Assembly: GCA_937920555.1 (NCBI GenBank)
Contig: CAKZTM010000043.1
Location: forward strand, 1-49,857
Source of the DNA: an uncultured Paracoccaceae bacterium
GTDB lineage: Bacteria; Pseudomonadota; Alphaproteobacteria; Rhodobacterales; Rhodobacteraceae
DNA length: 49,857 bases
Reading direction: 5' to 3'
A program made the translations under genes and the position numbers. This document shows, in pieces, positions 1 through 8,913 of the stretch; positions within the stretch are counted from its first letter, which is position 1; every line of letters starts with the position of its first letter. The notes beneath the pieces are model-generated. The model was not told the origin of the DNA, did no database searches, and saw nothing but the letters and a program-made list of their open reading frames with translations.

Positions 1-128
1 TTGGCATGACGCCGGGCCTGGCGGCCCCTCCCCCCTGTTTGCCGCACCTTACCGCCCCGTTCAGATTTGCCCCTGACAAGCCTCCTCGAACTCTCTAAAG
101 AAGCCGCATCGAACAAGGAGCGTGGCAT
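1..128. other. Left edge and pgk leader
   Basis: No gene is visible. The first bases, ttggcatgacg, match the right arm and tail of the palindromic element at 26631-26657, so the window probably opens inside another copy of it. A strong ribosome binding site, aaggag at 115-120, serves pgk. Confidence 0.5.
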
Positions 129-1307
129 ATGGCTTGGAAGACACTCGACGACATGGATTTGGCTGGCAAGCGGGTTCTGACCCGCGTGGATATAAATGTG
201 CCGGTTGAGAATGGCCGCGTGACGGACGCCACCCGGATCGAGCGTATCAAGCCCACGGTCGATGCGATTGTGGCCGCTGGTGGCACGCCGATCCTGCTGG
301 CGCATTTTGGCCGTCCCAAGGGCAAGGTCGTCCCGGAAATGTCTCTTGGTCTGATCAAGGATGCGGTTGCCGACGTGCTGCAACGCGCGGTTTTGTTTGC
401 GGACAAGAATTATGGCGAGGCTCTGGACACGCTTGCCCCCGGTGAGGTGATGCTGTGCGAGAATGTCCGGTTCAATCCCGGCGAAGAGGCCAATGATGAG
501 GGGTTTGCGCGTCGTTTGGCCTCGCTCGGGGACATTTATTGTAATGATGCGTTTTCCGCCGCGCACCGGGCCCATGCCTCGACCGAGGCTTTGGCGCGCA
601 TGTTGCCCTCTTGCGCGGGCCGTCTGATGGCCGAAGAATTGGGGGCTTTGGAGAAGGCTTTGGGCAATCCTGAGCGGCCTGTTGTGGCGGTTGTGGGTGG
701 GGCCAAGGTCTCCACCAAGTTGGAGCTGTTGGGCAATCTGATCGAGAAGGTCGACACCATTGTGATTGGCGGCGGTATGGCCAATACGTTTCTGGCAGCC
801 CAAGGGCATGATGTGGGCAAGTCGCTTTGCGAGCATGATCTGGCCGACACGGCACGGGAGATTATGGCCAAGGCGCAAGCGCAAAACACGCGGCTTTTGT
901 TACCGGTGGATGTGGTTGTGGCCGGCGAATTCAAGGCAGGTGCGGCCAATGAGACAGTGGCGGCGGATGCCTGCCCGGCGGATAAGATGATTTTGGATGC
1001 GGGACCACTCTCTGTGGCGGCCGTGGCGGAGGCTTTCGAGGCGGCCAAGACGCTGGTTTGGAACGGGCCTTTGGGCGCGTTTGAAATTGAGCCCTTCAAT
1101 GCGGCCACGGATGCGGCAGCTTTGCAGGCGGCTGCGTTGAGCCGCGCGGGCAAGTTGATTTCCGTCGCGGGCGGGGGTGACACGGTTGCGGCCCTGAACG
1201 GATCGGGTGCGGCGGCGGACTTCACCTATATCTCCACCGCAGGGGGGGCGTTTCTAGAATGGATGGAAGGCAAGACCCTGCCCGGCGTTGCGGCTTTGGA
1301 GGGATAA
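129..1307 (+). CDS. pgk: Phosphoglycerate kinase
   Basis: This cytoplasmic enzyme interconverts 1,3-bisphosphoglycerate plus ADP and 3-phosphoglycerate plus ATP. The 392-residue length fits bacterial PGK. The N-terminal substrate site is visible ([11 protein letters not shown], then LAHFGRPKG), followed by the hinge-side motif [12 protein letters not shown] and the C-terminal nucleotide loop [11 protein letters not shown]. The ATG follows aaggag by eight bases, which fixes the start. The aldolase gene lies downstream on the same strand after about 230 bases, so two steps of lower glycolysis/gluconeogenesis are neighbours. The gap is long enough for the aldolase to have its own promoter. Confidence 0.97.
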   Translation: MAWKTLDDMDLAGKRVLTRVDINVPVENGRVTDATRIERIKPTVDAIVAAGGTPILLAHFGRPKGKVVPEMSLGLIKDAVADVLQRAVLFADKNYGEALDTLAPGEVMLCENVRFNPGEEANDEGFARRLASLGDIYCNDAFSAAHRAHASTEALARMLPSCAGRLMAEELGALEKALGNPERPVVAVVGGAKVSTKLELLGNLIEKVDTIVIGGGMANTFLAAQGHDVGKSLCEHDLADTAREIMAKAQAQNTRLLLPVDVVVAGEFKAGAANETVAADACPADKMILDAGPLSVAAVAEAFEAAKTLVWNGPLGAFEIEPFNAATDAAALQAAALSRAGKLISVAGGGDTVAALNGSGAAADFTYISTAGGAFLEWMEGKTLPGVAALEG

Positions 1308-1536
1308 GCGCGCCTCGGCCTCGGGGTGTTTCGCCAAGACTGTCTGGCCGCGATCTTGCATCCTGCATGTCTATTTTGGTTTGGACGATTTCACCAACTT
1401 TCCGTGGCATATCGCAGGAATGTCACGCAACTTTATTAAAGCGCATGGGTGATACCGCAAACATCATTGCTTTGTGAGCGTCGATAATGTACCGCCAGAC
1501 CCATATTTTTGTATCAGTTCAGTGGGAGATCGCCAG

Positions 1537-2466
1537 ATGAGAGCGACAAAAGCAGTTCAAAAAATCCTTGCAAATTATGAAGCCGACAATGCCGGCGTAA
1601 AAGGCAATCTTTGCCGCATTTTGATGAATGGCAAATTGGGCGGTACGGGCAAGATGATCATTCTGCCTGTGGATCAGGGGTTTGAGCACGGACCTGCGCG
1701 ATCCTTTGCGCCAAATCCTGATGCGTATGATCCACATTACCACTACCAGTTGGCGATTGATGCAGGCCTGAATGCCTATGCGGCCCCTTTGGGCATGCTG
1801 GAAGCAGGGGCGGACACTTATGCGGGCCAGATCCCTACGATCCTGAAGGTGAACTCGGCCAATTCCTTGATACCTTCCGAGGCGCTCAAGGATCAGGCGA
1901 TTACGGCTTCTGTAGATGACGCGCTGCGCCTTGGTGCGTCTGCCATTGGCTTTACGGTCTATCCGGGCTCGGCAGCCGGTCTTGATATGTTTGAGGAAAT
2001 CTCGGCCATGCGCGAAGAGGCCGCCGCCAAAGGGATTGCGACCGTGATCTGGTCTTATCCGCGTGGTGAGGCATTGGATACAGCCGGTGAGACGGCGGCG
2101 GATATTGGCGCTTATGCGGCTCAGATCGCGGCCCTTCTGGGCGCTCATATTATCAAGGTGAAGCTCGGCACGGACCATCTGTCCTTGCCTGCGGCCAAAA
2201 AGGTTTATGAGGAGGAGAAGATTGATATCTCCACCCAAGCAGACCGGGTTCGGGACGTGATGAAATCGGCCTTTAACGGGCGTCGGATCGTGGTCTTCTC
2301 TGGTGGCTCCAAGAAAGGTGCGGACAGCGTTTTTGATGATGCGCGGGCCATTCGTGACGGCGGCGGGAACGGCTCGATCATCGGTCGCAACACGTTCCAG
2401 CGGGCACGTCCGGAAGCGCTTGAGATGCTCGGAAAGCTCATGGACATCTATCGCGGGAAGGCCTGA
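1537..2466 (+). CDS. Class I fructose-bisphosphate aldolase
   Basis: Predicted to cleave fructose-1,6-bisphosphate by Schiff-base chemistry (DhnA/FbaB-type class I family). The protein has 309 residues. The segment IILPVDQGFEHGP carries the conserved Asp, HIIKVKLGTDH contains the likely Schiff-base lysine, and VVFSGGSKKG is the phosphate-binding loop. An in-frame GTG at 1474 would add 21 residues, but the ATG at 1537 is preceded by gggag at the right distance and gives the normal N-terminus. An intrinsic terminator follows within 45 bases, so this is the end of its transcription unit. Confidence 0.93.
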   Translation: MRATKAVQKILANYEADNAGVKGNLCRILMNGKLGGTGKMIILPVDQGFEHGPARSFAPNPDAYDPHYHYQLAIDAGLNAYAAPLGMLEAGADTYAGQIPTILKVNSANSLIPSEALKDQAITASVDDALRLGASAIGFTVYPGSAAGLDMFEEISAMREEAAAKGIATVIWSYPRGEALDTAGETAADIGAYAAQIAALLGAHIIKVKLGTDHLSLPAAKKVYEEEKIDISTQADRVRDVMKSAFNGRRIVVFSGGSKKGADSVFDDARAIRDGGGNGSIIGRNTFQRARPEALEMLGKLMDIYRGKA

Positions 2467-2504
2467 GCCGCGCTCATCCCGGCCAAGCACCACATATAGT
2501 GCTC

Positions 2505-2539
2505 AAAGGTGCCGCACCCACAAGAGTGCGGCACTTTTT
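2505..2539 (+). terminator. Intrinsic terminator after aldolase gene
   Basis: The arms GTGCCGCA (2509-2516) and TGCGGCAC (2527-2534) pair perfectly around a ten-base loop. The stem extends by a G-U pair and A-U pairs into a run of five T at 2535-2539. It lies 38 bases after the aldolase stop codon. Confidence 0.9.
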
Positions 2540-2608
2540 CGCCCTCCCCCAATTTAGGGGATTCACAAGGCGAATCACCTCTGTCATAAAACTGCCAGAT
2601 CACGCAAA

Positions 2609-2935
2609 GTGACAAACAGGCAGGCACCATTGACCCGATTTATTCTCGCAGCTGAGAACATTACCATGGCGGTTTTTTCCGTTCTCACGGTATTGGTGTG
2701 CGGGTATTTCTTCTACGCAGCAACCCAAGGCCCCTACGGGCTATATGAGCGGGGCCGGATTGAATCCGACGAATTGCTGTTGGGACAAGAACTCACCAAG
2801 CTCATTACAACCCGCAAAGAAGCCCAAAACAGAGCGCACCGGTTGTCGGACGATTATCTCGACCTTGACCTTTTGGATGAGCAATCAAGGAAGGTTTTGG
2901 GAATGGTTCGCGACGACGAAGTTATCGTCCGCTAA
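2609..2935 (+). CDS. FtsB/DivIC-like septum formation initiator
   Basis: A small bitopic membrane protein of the FtsB/DivIC family, a partner of FtsL and FtsQ in the divisome. A hydrophobic segment lies at about residues 19-37 (AVFSVLTVLVCGYFFYAA), followed by a heptad-like region and the family motif RLSDDYLDLDLLDEQSRKVL near the C-terminus. The length of 108 residues is typical. The start is uncertain: the first codon is GTG with a weak ribosome site, TTG at 2630 follows a purine-rich stretch (acaggcagg), and an ATG at 2666 would cut into the membrane segment. It lies between glycolysis and pyruvate dehydrogenase genes, an arrangement I associate with alphaproteobacteria. Confidence 0.82.
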   Translation: MTNRQAPLTRFILAAENITMAVFSVLTVLVCGYFFYAATQGPYGLYERGRIESDELLLGQELTKLITTRKEAQNRAHRLSDDYLDLDLLDEQSRKVLGMVRDDEVIVR

Positions 2936-3122
2936 CCCCAATATGCGTCGCAGAATTTGGTTTTTCGGCTCTTGGCGCATTTCCCAACGCAAAAATTCAC
3001 AAACTTAGCTTAACGGTTAACTTTTTAGTGATTACCCTATGCGCTCAGTGGCCTTGTGCCCCGCTTCGCCGCATGGCATACTTTTTTTAATTTAGCTATA
3101 AACTACATTCTGGGAGGAATGC

Positions 3123-4124
3123 ATGGCAGCCGCAAAACGTGCTTCAAAGAAGCCGAATGTCTCCAAGCAAGAGCTACTTCACTATTACAAAGAGATGTTG
3201 AGCATCCGGCGGTTTGAAGAGAAAGCGGGCCAGCTTTACGGGATGGGTTTAATCGGCGGATTTTGCCATCTCTATATCGGTCAAGAGGCGGTTGTGGTCG
3301 GTTTGGAAGCAACAGCCAAAGAGGGTGATCAAAGACTGACCTCTTACCGCGATCACGGCCATATGCTCGCATGTGGCATGGACCCCAAAGGTGTGATGGC
3401 TGAGCTGACCGGCCGGGAGGGTGGCTACTCCAAGGGCAAAGGCGGCTCGATGCACATGTTCTCCAAGGAGAAAGAGTTTTACGGCGGCCACGGCATTGTT
3501 GCCGCTCAGGTGCCCATTGGTGCGGGCCTAGCTCTGGCCAATCAGTATCGGGGCAATGATGCGGTCAGTTTCACCTATTTTGGCGATGGCTCGGCCAATC
3601 AAGGCCAGGTTTACGAGACATTCAACATGGCCTCGCTATGGAAGCTGCCTTGTATTTTCGTGATTGAGAACAACCAATACGCCATGGGAACTTCCATGAA
3701 GCGCTCAACCTCGACCCCCGCAATTTACACACGCGGTGAGGCATTCGGCATTCCCGGCGAGGCGGTTGACGGTATGGATGTGATGGCTGTGAAAGCCGCC
3801 GGTGAGACCGCGACTGCACATTGTCGTGCCGGCAAAGGCCCCTACATTCTAGAGATGAATACCTATCGTTACCGGGGCCACTCCATGTCCGATCCGGCAA
3901 AATACCGCACCCGTGACGAGGTTCAGAAAATCCGCAAGGAACGCGACCCAATTGATCATGTGCGCGATCTTCTGCTGACCGGCAAACATGCCTCCGAGGA
4001 CGACCTCAAAGCGATCGACAAAGAGATCAAGGCGATTGTGAATGACGCGGCCGCCTTTGCGCAAGAAAGCCCCGAGCCCGCTCTGGAAGAGCTTTGGACC
4101 GATATCTACGCGGAGGCCAACTAA
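3123..4124 (+). CDS. pdhA: Pyruvate dehydrogenase E1 alpha
   Basis: The alpha subunit of the heterotetrameric E1 component, which decarboxylates pyruvate with thiamine diphosphate and passes the acetyl group to lipoyl-E2. The 333-residue protein has the ThDP motif GDGSANQGQ...NN at about 160-190 and the loop [13 protein letters not shown], which corresponds to the mitochondrial phosphorylation-loop region. A strong ribosome site (gggagg) precedes the ATG. The stop codon overlaps the pdhB start (TAATG), which indicates translational coupling. The 187-base gap upstream, after the ftsB-like gene, probably holds the operon promoter. Confidence 0.96.
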   Translation: MAAAKRASKKPNVSKQELLHYYKEMLSIRRFEEKAGQLYGMGLIGGFCHLYIGQEAVVVGLEATAKEGDQRLTSYRDHGHMLACGMDPKGVMAELTGREGGYSKGKGGSMHMFSKEKEFYGGHGIVAAQVPIGAGLALANQYRGNDAVSFTYFGDGSANQGQVYETFNMASLWKLPCIFVIENNQYAMGTSMKRSTSTPAIYTRGEAFGIPGEAVDGMDVMAVKAAGETATAHCRAGKGPYILEMNTYRYRGHSMSDPAKYRTRDEVQKIRKERDPIDHVRDLLLTGKHASEDDLKAIDKEIKAIVNDAAAFAQESPEPALEELWTDIYAEAN

Positions 4125-5491
4125 TGCCTATTGAAATCTTGATGCCCGCCCTGTCCCCGACCATGGAAGAGGGCAATCTGGCCAAATGGAATGTGTCTGA
4201 GGGCGATACCGTCGCTTCGGGTGATGTGATCGCCGAGATCGAAACCGACAAGGCGACCATGGAGTTTGAGGCGGTCGATGACGGTGTTATGGGCAAAATC
4301 CTTGTAAGCGCCGGAAGTGAAGCCGTGAAGGTGAACACACCGATTGCGATCATGCTGGAAGACGGCGAAACCAGCGATGACATAGGCGCCAACAGCAGTG
4401 CGCCACCACCTGCTGCTCCTGAGGCACCTAAAGCGCCTGCGGCTCAAGCCCAGCCCGCCCAAGCCGCCGCCGCTCCTATCATGCAAGAGGATATTCCGGC
4501 GGGCACCACATTCGTCTCTCAAACCGTGCGCGAGGCGTTGCGCGACGGCATGTCCGAAGAAATGCGCCGGGATGGGGACGTGTTTCTCATGGGCGAAGAA
4601 GTGGCCGAGTATCAGGGCGCCTATAAGATCAGTCAAGGAATGCTCGATGAGTTTGGCGCCAAGCGGGTTATCGACACTCCGATCACCGAACACGGGTTTG
4701 CCGGGATTGGCGTCGGTGCGGCATTTGCCGGGCTCAAACCCATTGTGGAATTCATGACGTTCAACTTTGCCATGCAGGCCATTGATCAAATCGTGAATTC
4801 GGCGGCAAAAACGCTTTATATGTCGGGCGGTCAGATGGGGTGCCCTATCGTGTTTCGCGGACCAAATGGTGCAGCCGCGCGGGTTGCCGCGCAGCATTCG
4901 CAGGACTACGCCGCTTGGTACGCTCATATTCCGGGTCTCAAAGTGATCCAGCCTTATGCGGCCTCCGACTATAAGGGGCTGATCAAATCAGCGATCCGTG
5001 ACCCAAATCCGGTGATTTTTCTGGAAAATGAGATCCTGTATGGCCGGTCTTTCGATGTGCCTGAGATTGACGACTACACCGTTCCCATCGGCAAGGCGCG
5101 TATCTGGCAAGAAGGCACGGACGTGACGATTGTCTCCTTCGGGATCGGCATGCAATATGCGCTTGAGGCCGCAGAGGTCTTGGCAAGCGACGGTATAAGC
5201 GCCGAAGTGATCGATCTACGCACCATCCGACCGATGGATACAGCCACGATCATTGAGAGTGTTAAGAAAACCAACCGCTGTGTGACTGTCGAAGAAGGCT
5301 TCCCGGTCGGCGCTATCGGAAATTACATTTCTGCGGTTCTGATGCAGGAGGCATTTGATCATCTCGATGCGCCTGTGATCAACTGCACCGGCAAAGATGT
5401 GCCCATGCCATATGCTGCGAATTTGGAAAAGCTGGCTTTGACCTCGACTGCTGAGGTGATTGAGGCGGTTAAAACGGTGACTTATCGATGA
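4124..5491 (+). CDS. pdhB: Pyruvate dehydrogenase E1 beta with N-terminal lipoyl domain
   Basis: The beta subunit of E1. Residues 1 to about 80 form a lipoyl domain with the lipoylation motif [12 protein letters not shown]. An Ala/Pro-rich linker follows (about 90-120), then a transketolase-type pyrimidine domain and C-terminal domain. A lipoyl domain on E1-beta is known in alphaproteobacteria. The start at 4124 overlaps the pdhA stop and has cggagg upstream, and it is preferred to an ATG 30 bases earlier that lies inside pdhA. The lipoyl domain is very close to that of PdhC encoded downstream, which points to an old duplication. The stop overlaps the next ORF by four bases (ATGA). Confidence 0.95.
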   Translation: MPIEILMPALSPTMEEGNLAKWNVSEGDTVASGDVIAEIETDKATMEFEAVDDGVMGKILVSAGSEAVKVNTPIAIMLEDGETSDDIGANSSAPPPAAPEAPKAPAAQAQPAQAAAAPIMQEDIPAGTTFVSQTVREALRDGMSEEMRRDGDVFLMGEEVAEYQGAYKISQGMLDEFGAKRVIDTPITEHGFAGIGVGAAFAGLKPIVEFMTFNFAMQAIDQIVNSAAKTLYMSGGQMGCPIVFRGPNGAAARVAAQHSQDYAAWYAHIPGLKVIQPYAASDYKGLIKSAIRDPNPVIFLENEILYGRSFDVPEIDDYTVPIGKARIWQEGTDVTIVSFGIGMQYALEAAEVLASDGISAEVIDLRTIRPMDTATIIESVKKTNRCVTVEEGFPVGAIGNYISAVLMQEAFDHLDAPVINCTGKDVPMPYAANLEKLALTSTAEVIEAVKTVTYR

Positions 5492-5760
5492 CAGATACAA
5501 AGCTCACCGCCCTTAAGTGGAGCCCGCTTTGCACCAGAAATGCGGGGCGAGAAGTCTACTTCACCGCCAGTTTCGAAGGTCGCAAGAAAAGCGTCACCTT
5601 TCCGAGTGCATTTCTTGATGCCGCTTGCGGGCATAGTGCTTCGGAGGCCGATCGAAGGAGCTGGGTAAGTGACCAAAGACGGAAGCTGGTTTCTGCACTT
5701 AGCGCATCCCAACCTGTTCCAAACGACCTATCACAAGTCCTCATAGAGGAGATCGCCTAA
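5488..5760 (+). CDS. Small conserved-looking protein inside the pdh operon
   Basis: A 90-residue ORF coupled at both ends: its ATG overlaps the pdhB stop (ATGA) and its stop overlaps the pdhC start (TAATG). This tight fit argues strongly that it is translated. It has no signal peptide or membrane segment. The middle contains [20 protein letters not shown], which may be beta-strand rich, and the C-terminal half is charged and probably helical. I do not recognise the family with certainty; it resembles short DUF5076-type proteins of Rhodobacterales, but that is memory and not a search. The position suggests a role linked to assembly or control of the pyruvate dehydrogenase complex, which is inference only. 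Confidence 0.8.
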   Translation: MTDTKLTALKWSPLCTRNAGREVYFTASFEGRKKSVTFPSAFLDAACGHSASEADRRSWVSDQRRKLVSALSASQPVPNDLSQVLIEEIA

Positions 5761-7061
5761 TGCCGATCAACATACTGATGCCCGCCCTCTCCCCGACCAT
5801 GGAAGAAGGCACGCTCGCGAAATGGGCGGTCAAGGAAGGCGATACTGTTTCGTCGGGGGATGTGATTGCTGAAATCGAAACCGACAAGGCAACCATGGAG
5901 TTTGAGGCCGTTGACGAAGGTGTCATCGGTAAGCTCGTCATTCCGGAAGGGTCTCAAGGGGTCAAAGTCAACGACGTCATCGCGGTTTTGCTCGAAGACG
6001 GTGAGACGGAGGCTGACATCTCATCGGCGGCACCTGCTGCCAAACCGGCCCAAAGCGCGCCCGCATCACAAAGTGCCAGCGCAGACGTGCCCGCCGCTCC
6101 AAAACCTGCGCCCGCGCCCCAGTCCGCACCGTCTTCTGGCGGGCAAGCTCGCGTTTTTGCCTCACCTTTGGCACGCCGCATCGCAAAAGATACCGGCGTG
6201 GACCTCTCGCAAATCAAGGGAACCGGACCACACGGACGGATCGTCAAGGCAGATGTGGAAGGGGCGAAAAGCAATGCGGCCCCTGCACCTGCGAAAGCCG
6301 CGCAAACGACTGCTCCTGCCGCGCCAGCCGGTCCTGATACAGACACCGTTCGCAAGATGTATGCGGACCGGGAGTTTGAGGAAGTGACCCTCGACGGGAT
6401 GCGCAAAACGATTGCATCGCGTCTGGTGGAAGCCAAGCAAACCATCCCGCATTTTTATCTGCGACGCGATATCCATCTTGATGCGCTTTTGAAGTTCCGC
6501 AGCGAACTCAACGCAACTCTCAAAGAGCGCGGCGTGAAAATCTCAGTCAATGACTTCATAATCAAAGCCGCAGCGCTCGCCCTTCAAGACGTGCCCGACT
6601 GCAACGCTGTCTGGGCCGGTGATCGCATTTTGAAACTCAAGGCGTCGGACGTGGCGGTCGCAGTGGCCATTGAGGGCGGTTTGTTCACGCCAGTCATCCG
6701 CGATGCCGAGATCAAAACGCTGTCGCGCATCTCGACCGAAATGAAAGACCTCGCCGGTCGGGCGCGTGAGCGAAAACTGGCCCCCCATGAATATCAGGGC
6801 GGCAGCTTTGCGGTCTCAAATCTTGGGATGATGGGGATCGAGAATTTCGATGCGGTGATAAACCCGCCGCATGGCTCAATACTCGCGGTCGGCGCTGGAA
6901 TGAAGAAACCGGTTGTGGGGCCCGATGGAGACATCCAAGTGGCCACAGTTATGTCGGTCACTCTGTCGGTGGATCACAGGACAATTGACGGCGCATTGGG
7001 CGCGGAGTTTTTGGCCGCGATCAAAGGCCATCTAGAGAACCCGGTCGCAATGCTTGCGTAA
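5760..7061 (+). CDS. pdhC: Pyruvate dehydrogenase E2, dihydrolipoyl acetyltransferase
   Basis: The core of the pyruvate dehydrogenase complex, transferring acetyl from lipoamide to CoA. Residues 1-80 form the single lipoyl domain ([12 protein letters not shown]). An Ala/Pro linker follows, then the peripheral-subunit binding domain at about 125-165 ([31 protein letters not shown]) and a second Ala/Pro linker. The catalytic domain runs from about 200 and ends with the active-site motif SVDHRTIDG (His and Asp) near residue 405. The length of 433 fits a one-lipoyl E2. No lpd (E3) gene follows: cysE converges seven bases after the stop, so E3 must be encoded elsewhere. Confidence 0.96.
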   Translation: MPINILMPALSPTMEEGTLAKWAVKEGDTVSSGDVIAEIETDKATMEFEAVDEGVIGKLVIPEGSQGVKVNDVIAVLLEDGETEADISSAAPAAKPAQSAPASQSASADVPAAPKPAPAPQSAPSSGGQARVFASPLARRIAKDTGVDLSQIKGTGPHGRIVKADVEGAKSNAAPAPAKAAQTTAPAAPAGPDTDTVRKMYADREFEEVTLDGMRKTIASRLVEAKQTIPHFYLRRDIHLDALLKFRSELNATLKERGVKISVNDFIIKAAALALQDVPDCNAVWAGDRILKLKASDVAVAVAIEGGLFTPVIRDAEIKTLSRISTEMKDLAGRARERKLAPHEYQGGSFAVSNLGMMGIENFDAVINPPHGSILAVGAGMKKPVVGPDGDIQVATVMSVTLSVDHRTIDGALGAEFLAAIKGHLENPVAMLA

Positions 7062-7068
7062 AGCGTTG

Positions 7069-7887
7069 CTACCGCGTTTGAATGCCATCTTGTAAGATCT
7101 GGTCCATACTTCTGGAGGGCTGATCACACCCGGCCTCGCCAACGATCTTGGCCGGAACGCCCGCAACCGTCTTGCACGGAGGCACATCTGTCAGCACGAC
7201 AGACCCGGCCGCAACCCGGCTGCAATGCCCGACCGAAATCGCGCCCAGTATTTTGGCACCGGCCCCGATCAACACGCCATTGCCAATCTTTGGATGGCGG
7301 ATGTCGTCCTCTTTGCCGGTTCCGCCCAAAGTGACCGAATGCAACATCGACACATCATCGCCGACAACCGCAGTCTCACCGATGACGACTGAATGGGCGT
7401 GATCAATCATGATGCCGGTTCCAAGCGTGGCTGCGGGATGAATATCCACACCAAAAACCTCGGACGTGCGCATTTGAATGAAATAGGCCATGTCCTTGCG
7501 ATCATTGTTCCACAGCCAATGCGCGATCCTATGGGACTGAACCGCTTGAAACCCCTTAAAGAACAACAGCGGTTGTATCAGGCGATGGCAGGCCGGATCA
7601 CGCTCGAACACTGCCAACAGGTCCAACCGCGCCGCCGCTCCGAGCTGTGGGTCTTCCTTGTGAGCAACATCCGCCATATCCCGAAGAATAGACTCAGACA
7701 TCTCACCGGAACACAGCTTGAGCGCCAACCGGTACGACAGAGCCTTTTCAAGTCGCGCATGATGCAACACGCCCGCATGAACGAGGCTTCCCATGAGTGG
7801 CTCTTTTTGGACAATCGCCTTGCCGTCTTCGATGATCCGATCCCAAACAGGATCGACACTTGAAAGCTTCCGCTGAGCCTGAGCCAT
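7069..7887 (-). CDS. cysE: Serine O-acetyltransferase
   Basis: Catalyses acetyl-CoA plus L-serine to O-acetylserine, the first step of cysteine synthesis. The N-terminal helical domain (about residues 1-140) is followed by a left-handed beta-helix of hexapeptide repeats, with DIHPAATLGTGIMIDHAHSV and IGNGVLIGAGAKILG visible. The catalytic His and Asp lie in the IDHAHS region. Of two ATG codons six bases apart, the downstream one at 7887 is favoured because gaggg lies seven bases before it. The gene converges with pdhC. About 200 bases upstream hold no gene, only its likely promoter, before the dispersed repeat at 8096. Confidence 0.93.
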   Translation of the reverse strand: MAQAQRKLSSVDPVWDRIIEDGKAIVQKEPLMGSLVHAGVLHHARLEKALSYRLALKLCSGEMSESILRDMADVAHKEDPQLGAAARLDLLAVFERDPACHRLIQPLLFFKGFQAVQSHRIAHWLWNNDRKDMAYFIQMRTSEVFGVDIHPAATLGTGIMIDHAHSVVIGETAVVGDDVSMLHSVTLGGTGKEDDIRHPKIGNGVLIGAGAKILGAISVGHCSRVAAGSVVLTDVPPCKTVAGVPAKIVGEAGCDQPSRSMDQILQDGIQTR

Positions 7888-8095
7888 AGTCATACCCTCT
7901 TTTGGGACATATCACAGTCTGTGGCTATGTCAGATCGCTGTTTTAAGATCCAAATTCAAGGTCCAATAGGGCAGATATTAATGAAATTTCTTGATGCCGT
8001 CCATGTGCAACGAAATATGCGCCTCAGGATCTAAGGCGTGAATATGCCTCCCAAACGGTCAACCCGATCTCAAGAAAAACGCAGGGCCGTTGATT
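7888..8095. other. Gap between cysE and the GTA-border repeat
   Basis: About 200 bases with no credible ORF. The ribosome site for cysE (gaggg on the minus strand) is at its left end. I could not define a promoter with confidence. Confidence 0.4.
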
Positions 8096-8206
8096 TTAGA
8101 GCCGGCCACTTTAAGCCCGAGATCACCTAAAACCTTCTAAAATCAAAGATTTCAACGCGTTAGGTGATGCGTCACGGCTCAAGTTAAAAGCAAAACGCGT
8201 TAAACA
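8096..8206. repeat. Dispersed repeat, copy A
   Basis: About 110 bases matching copy B at 46778-46886 in the same orientation, with shared blocks aaatcaaaga, aacgcgttaggtgatg and ctcaagttaaa. It contains inverted repeats: tgattttaga (8091-8100) with tctaaaatca (8136-8145), and atcacctaa with ttaggtgat. It ends over the stop codon of the DUF2793 gene, so it also marks the downstream border of the GTA cluster. A Rhodobacterales intergenic palindromic repeat is the likely identity. Confidence 0.8.
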
Positions 8207-8913
8207 GCACGAGGCGGTTGGAGCGTCACAAAATGGACGGCCAATCGAACGGATCCTGTATCGAAATCTCCGCCCTCCGCGGTCAAAACAAGCGGCGTGT
8301 CCAAATAATACGTGGTGGGCGAACTGCTCATGCCCAAAACATATGAATTTTTGGCCTTGCCCAGCCCTTGCCCAAACCGATCTGGCGCATCTGCAACACC
8401 CAGTTGCCACGCGCCAAAACTTCCCGAAAACTCCGAAAGAACACGCCCCGTAACCCCGACCACCTGTGCATTTTTCGGGATCAGATTAACCGTGGTGGAC
8501 GTTTGCCCCGCGCTCAGGACATGGTCTGTTTCAACGATCTCATACTCGGTAGCTGACCCGTTGGAGGTCGCAGCCAAAGTCGACTCCAACCATGCGGTTC
8601 CATCAAAGAGTTGATTGGTGCCGGTTTCAGTGTTGAACGCATGCCAGCCCGCCTTGGGGGTCACAAAACGCCATCCACCATTGATGCTCACCGCGATATT
8701 GCCGTCCTCACCAAACCACGCCCCTGCCCCGTTGGCAGGCACCAAAAAGGCCTCACCGTCTGGAACCGCCGAGGGCGGCGTGGCGATGGTGGCACTTGTG
8801 ATACGCAATTGCGCGACCGCATCCAATATCGATAATGCTTCATTAACAGTCACACTTTTCTGTGCTTGGCTGCCCGACAAAAGCGGCAGTTGGAACTGAG
8901 ACGTTTCAGCCAT
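8200..8913 (-). CDS. DUF2793 protein, likely GTA tail fibre or spike
   Basis: A 237-residue protein beginning MAETSQFQLPLLSGSQAQKS, the typical opening of DUF2793 proteins. Such proteins occur with phage and GTA tails; in the Rhodobacter capsulatus system proteins of this kind are, as I recall, linked to head spikes or tail fibres. A C-terminal beta-rich domain (about 120-237) may bind a surface ligand. The ATG at 8913 overlaps the end of g15 by eight bases, so it is translated as the last gene of the cluster; a longer ORF from 9027 would lie inside g15. The dispersed repeat reaches its stop codon. The function as receptor-binding protein is inferred. Confidence 0.8.
   Translation of the reverse strand: MAETSQFQLPLLSGSQAQKSVTVNEALSILDAVAQLRITSATIATPPSAVPDGEAFLVPANGAGAWFGEDGNIAVSINGGWRFVTPKAGWHAFNTETGTNQLFDGTAWLESTLAATSNGSATEYEIVETDHVLSAGQTSTTVNLIPKNAQVVGVTGRVLSEFSGSFGAWQLGVADAPDRFGQGLGKAKNSYVLGMSSSPTTYYLDTPLVLTAEGGDFDTGSVRLAVHFVTLQPPRAV

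Noticed and set aside
1519-2493. Minus-strand ORF of 324 codons opposite the aldolase gene
   Set aside because: The aldolase on the plus strand has clear motifs, and the opposite frame shows none.
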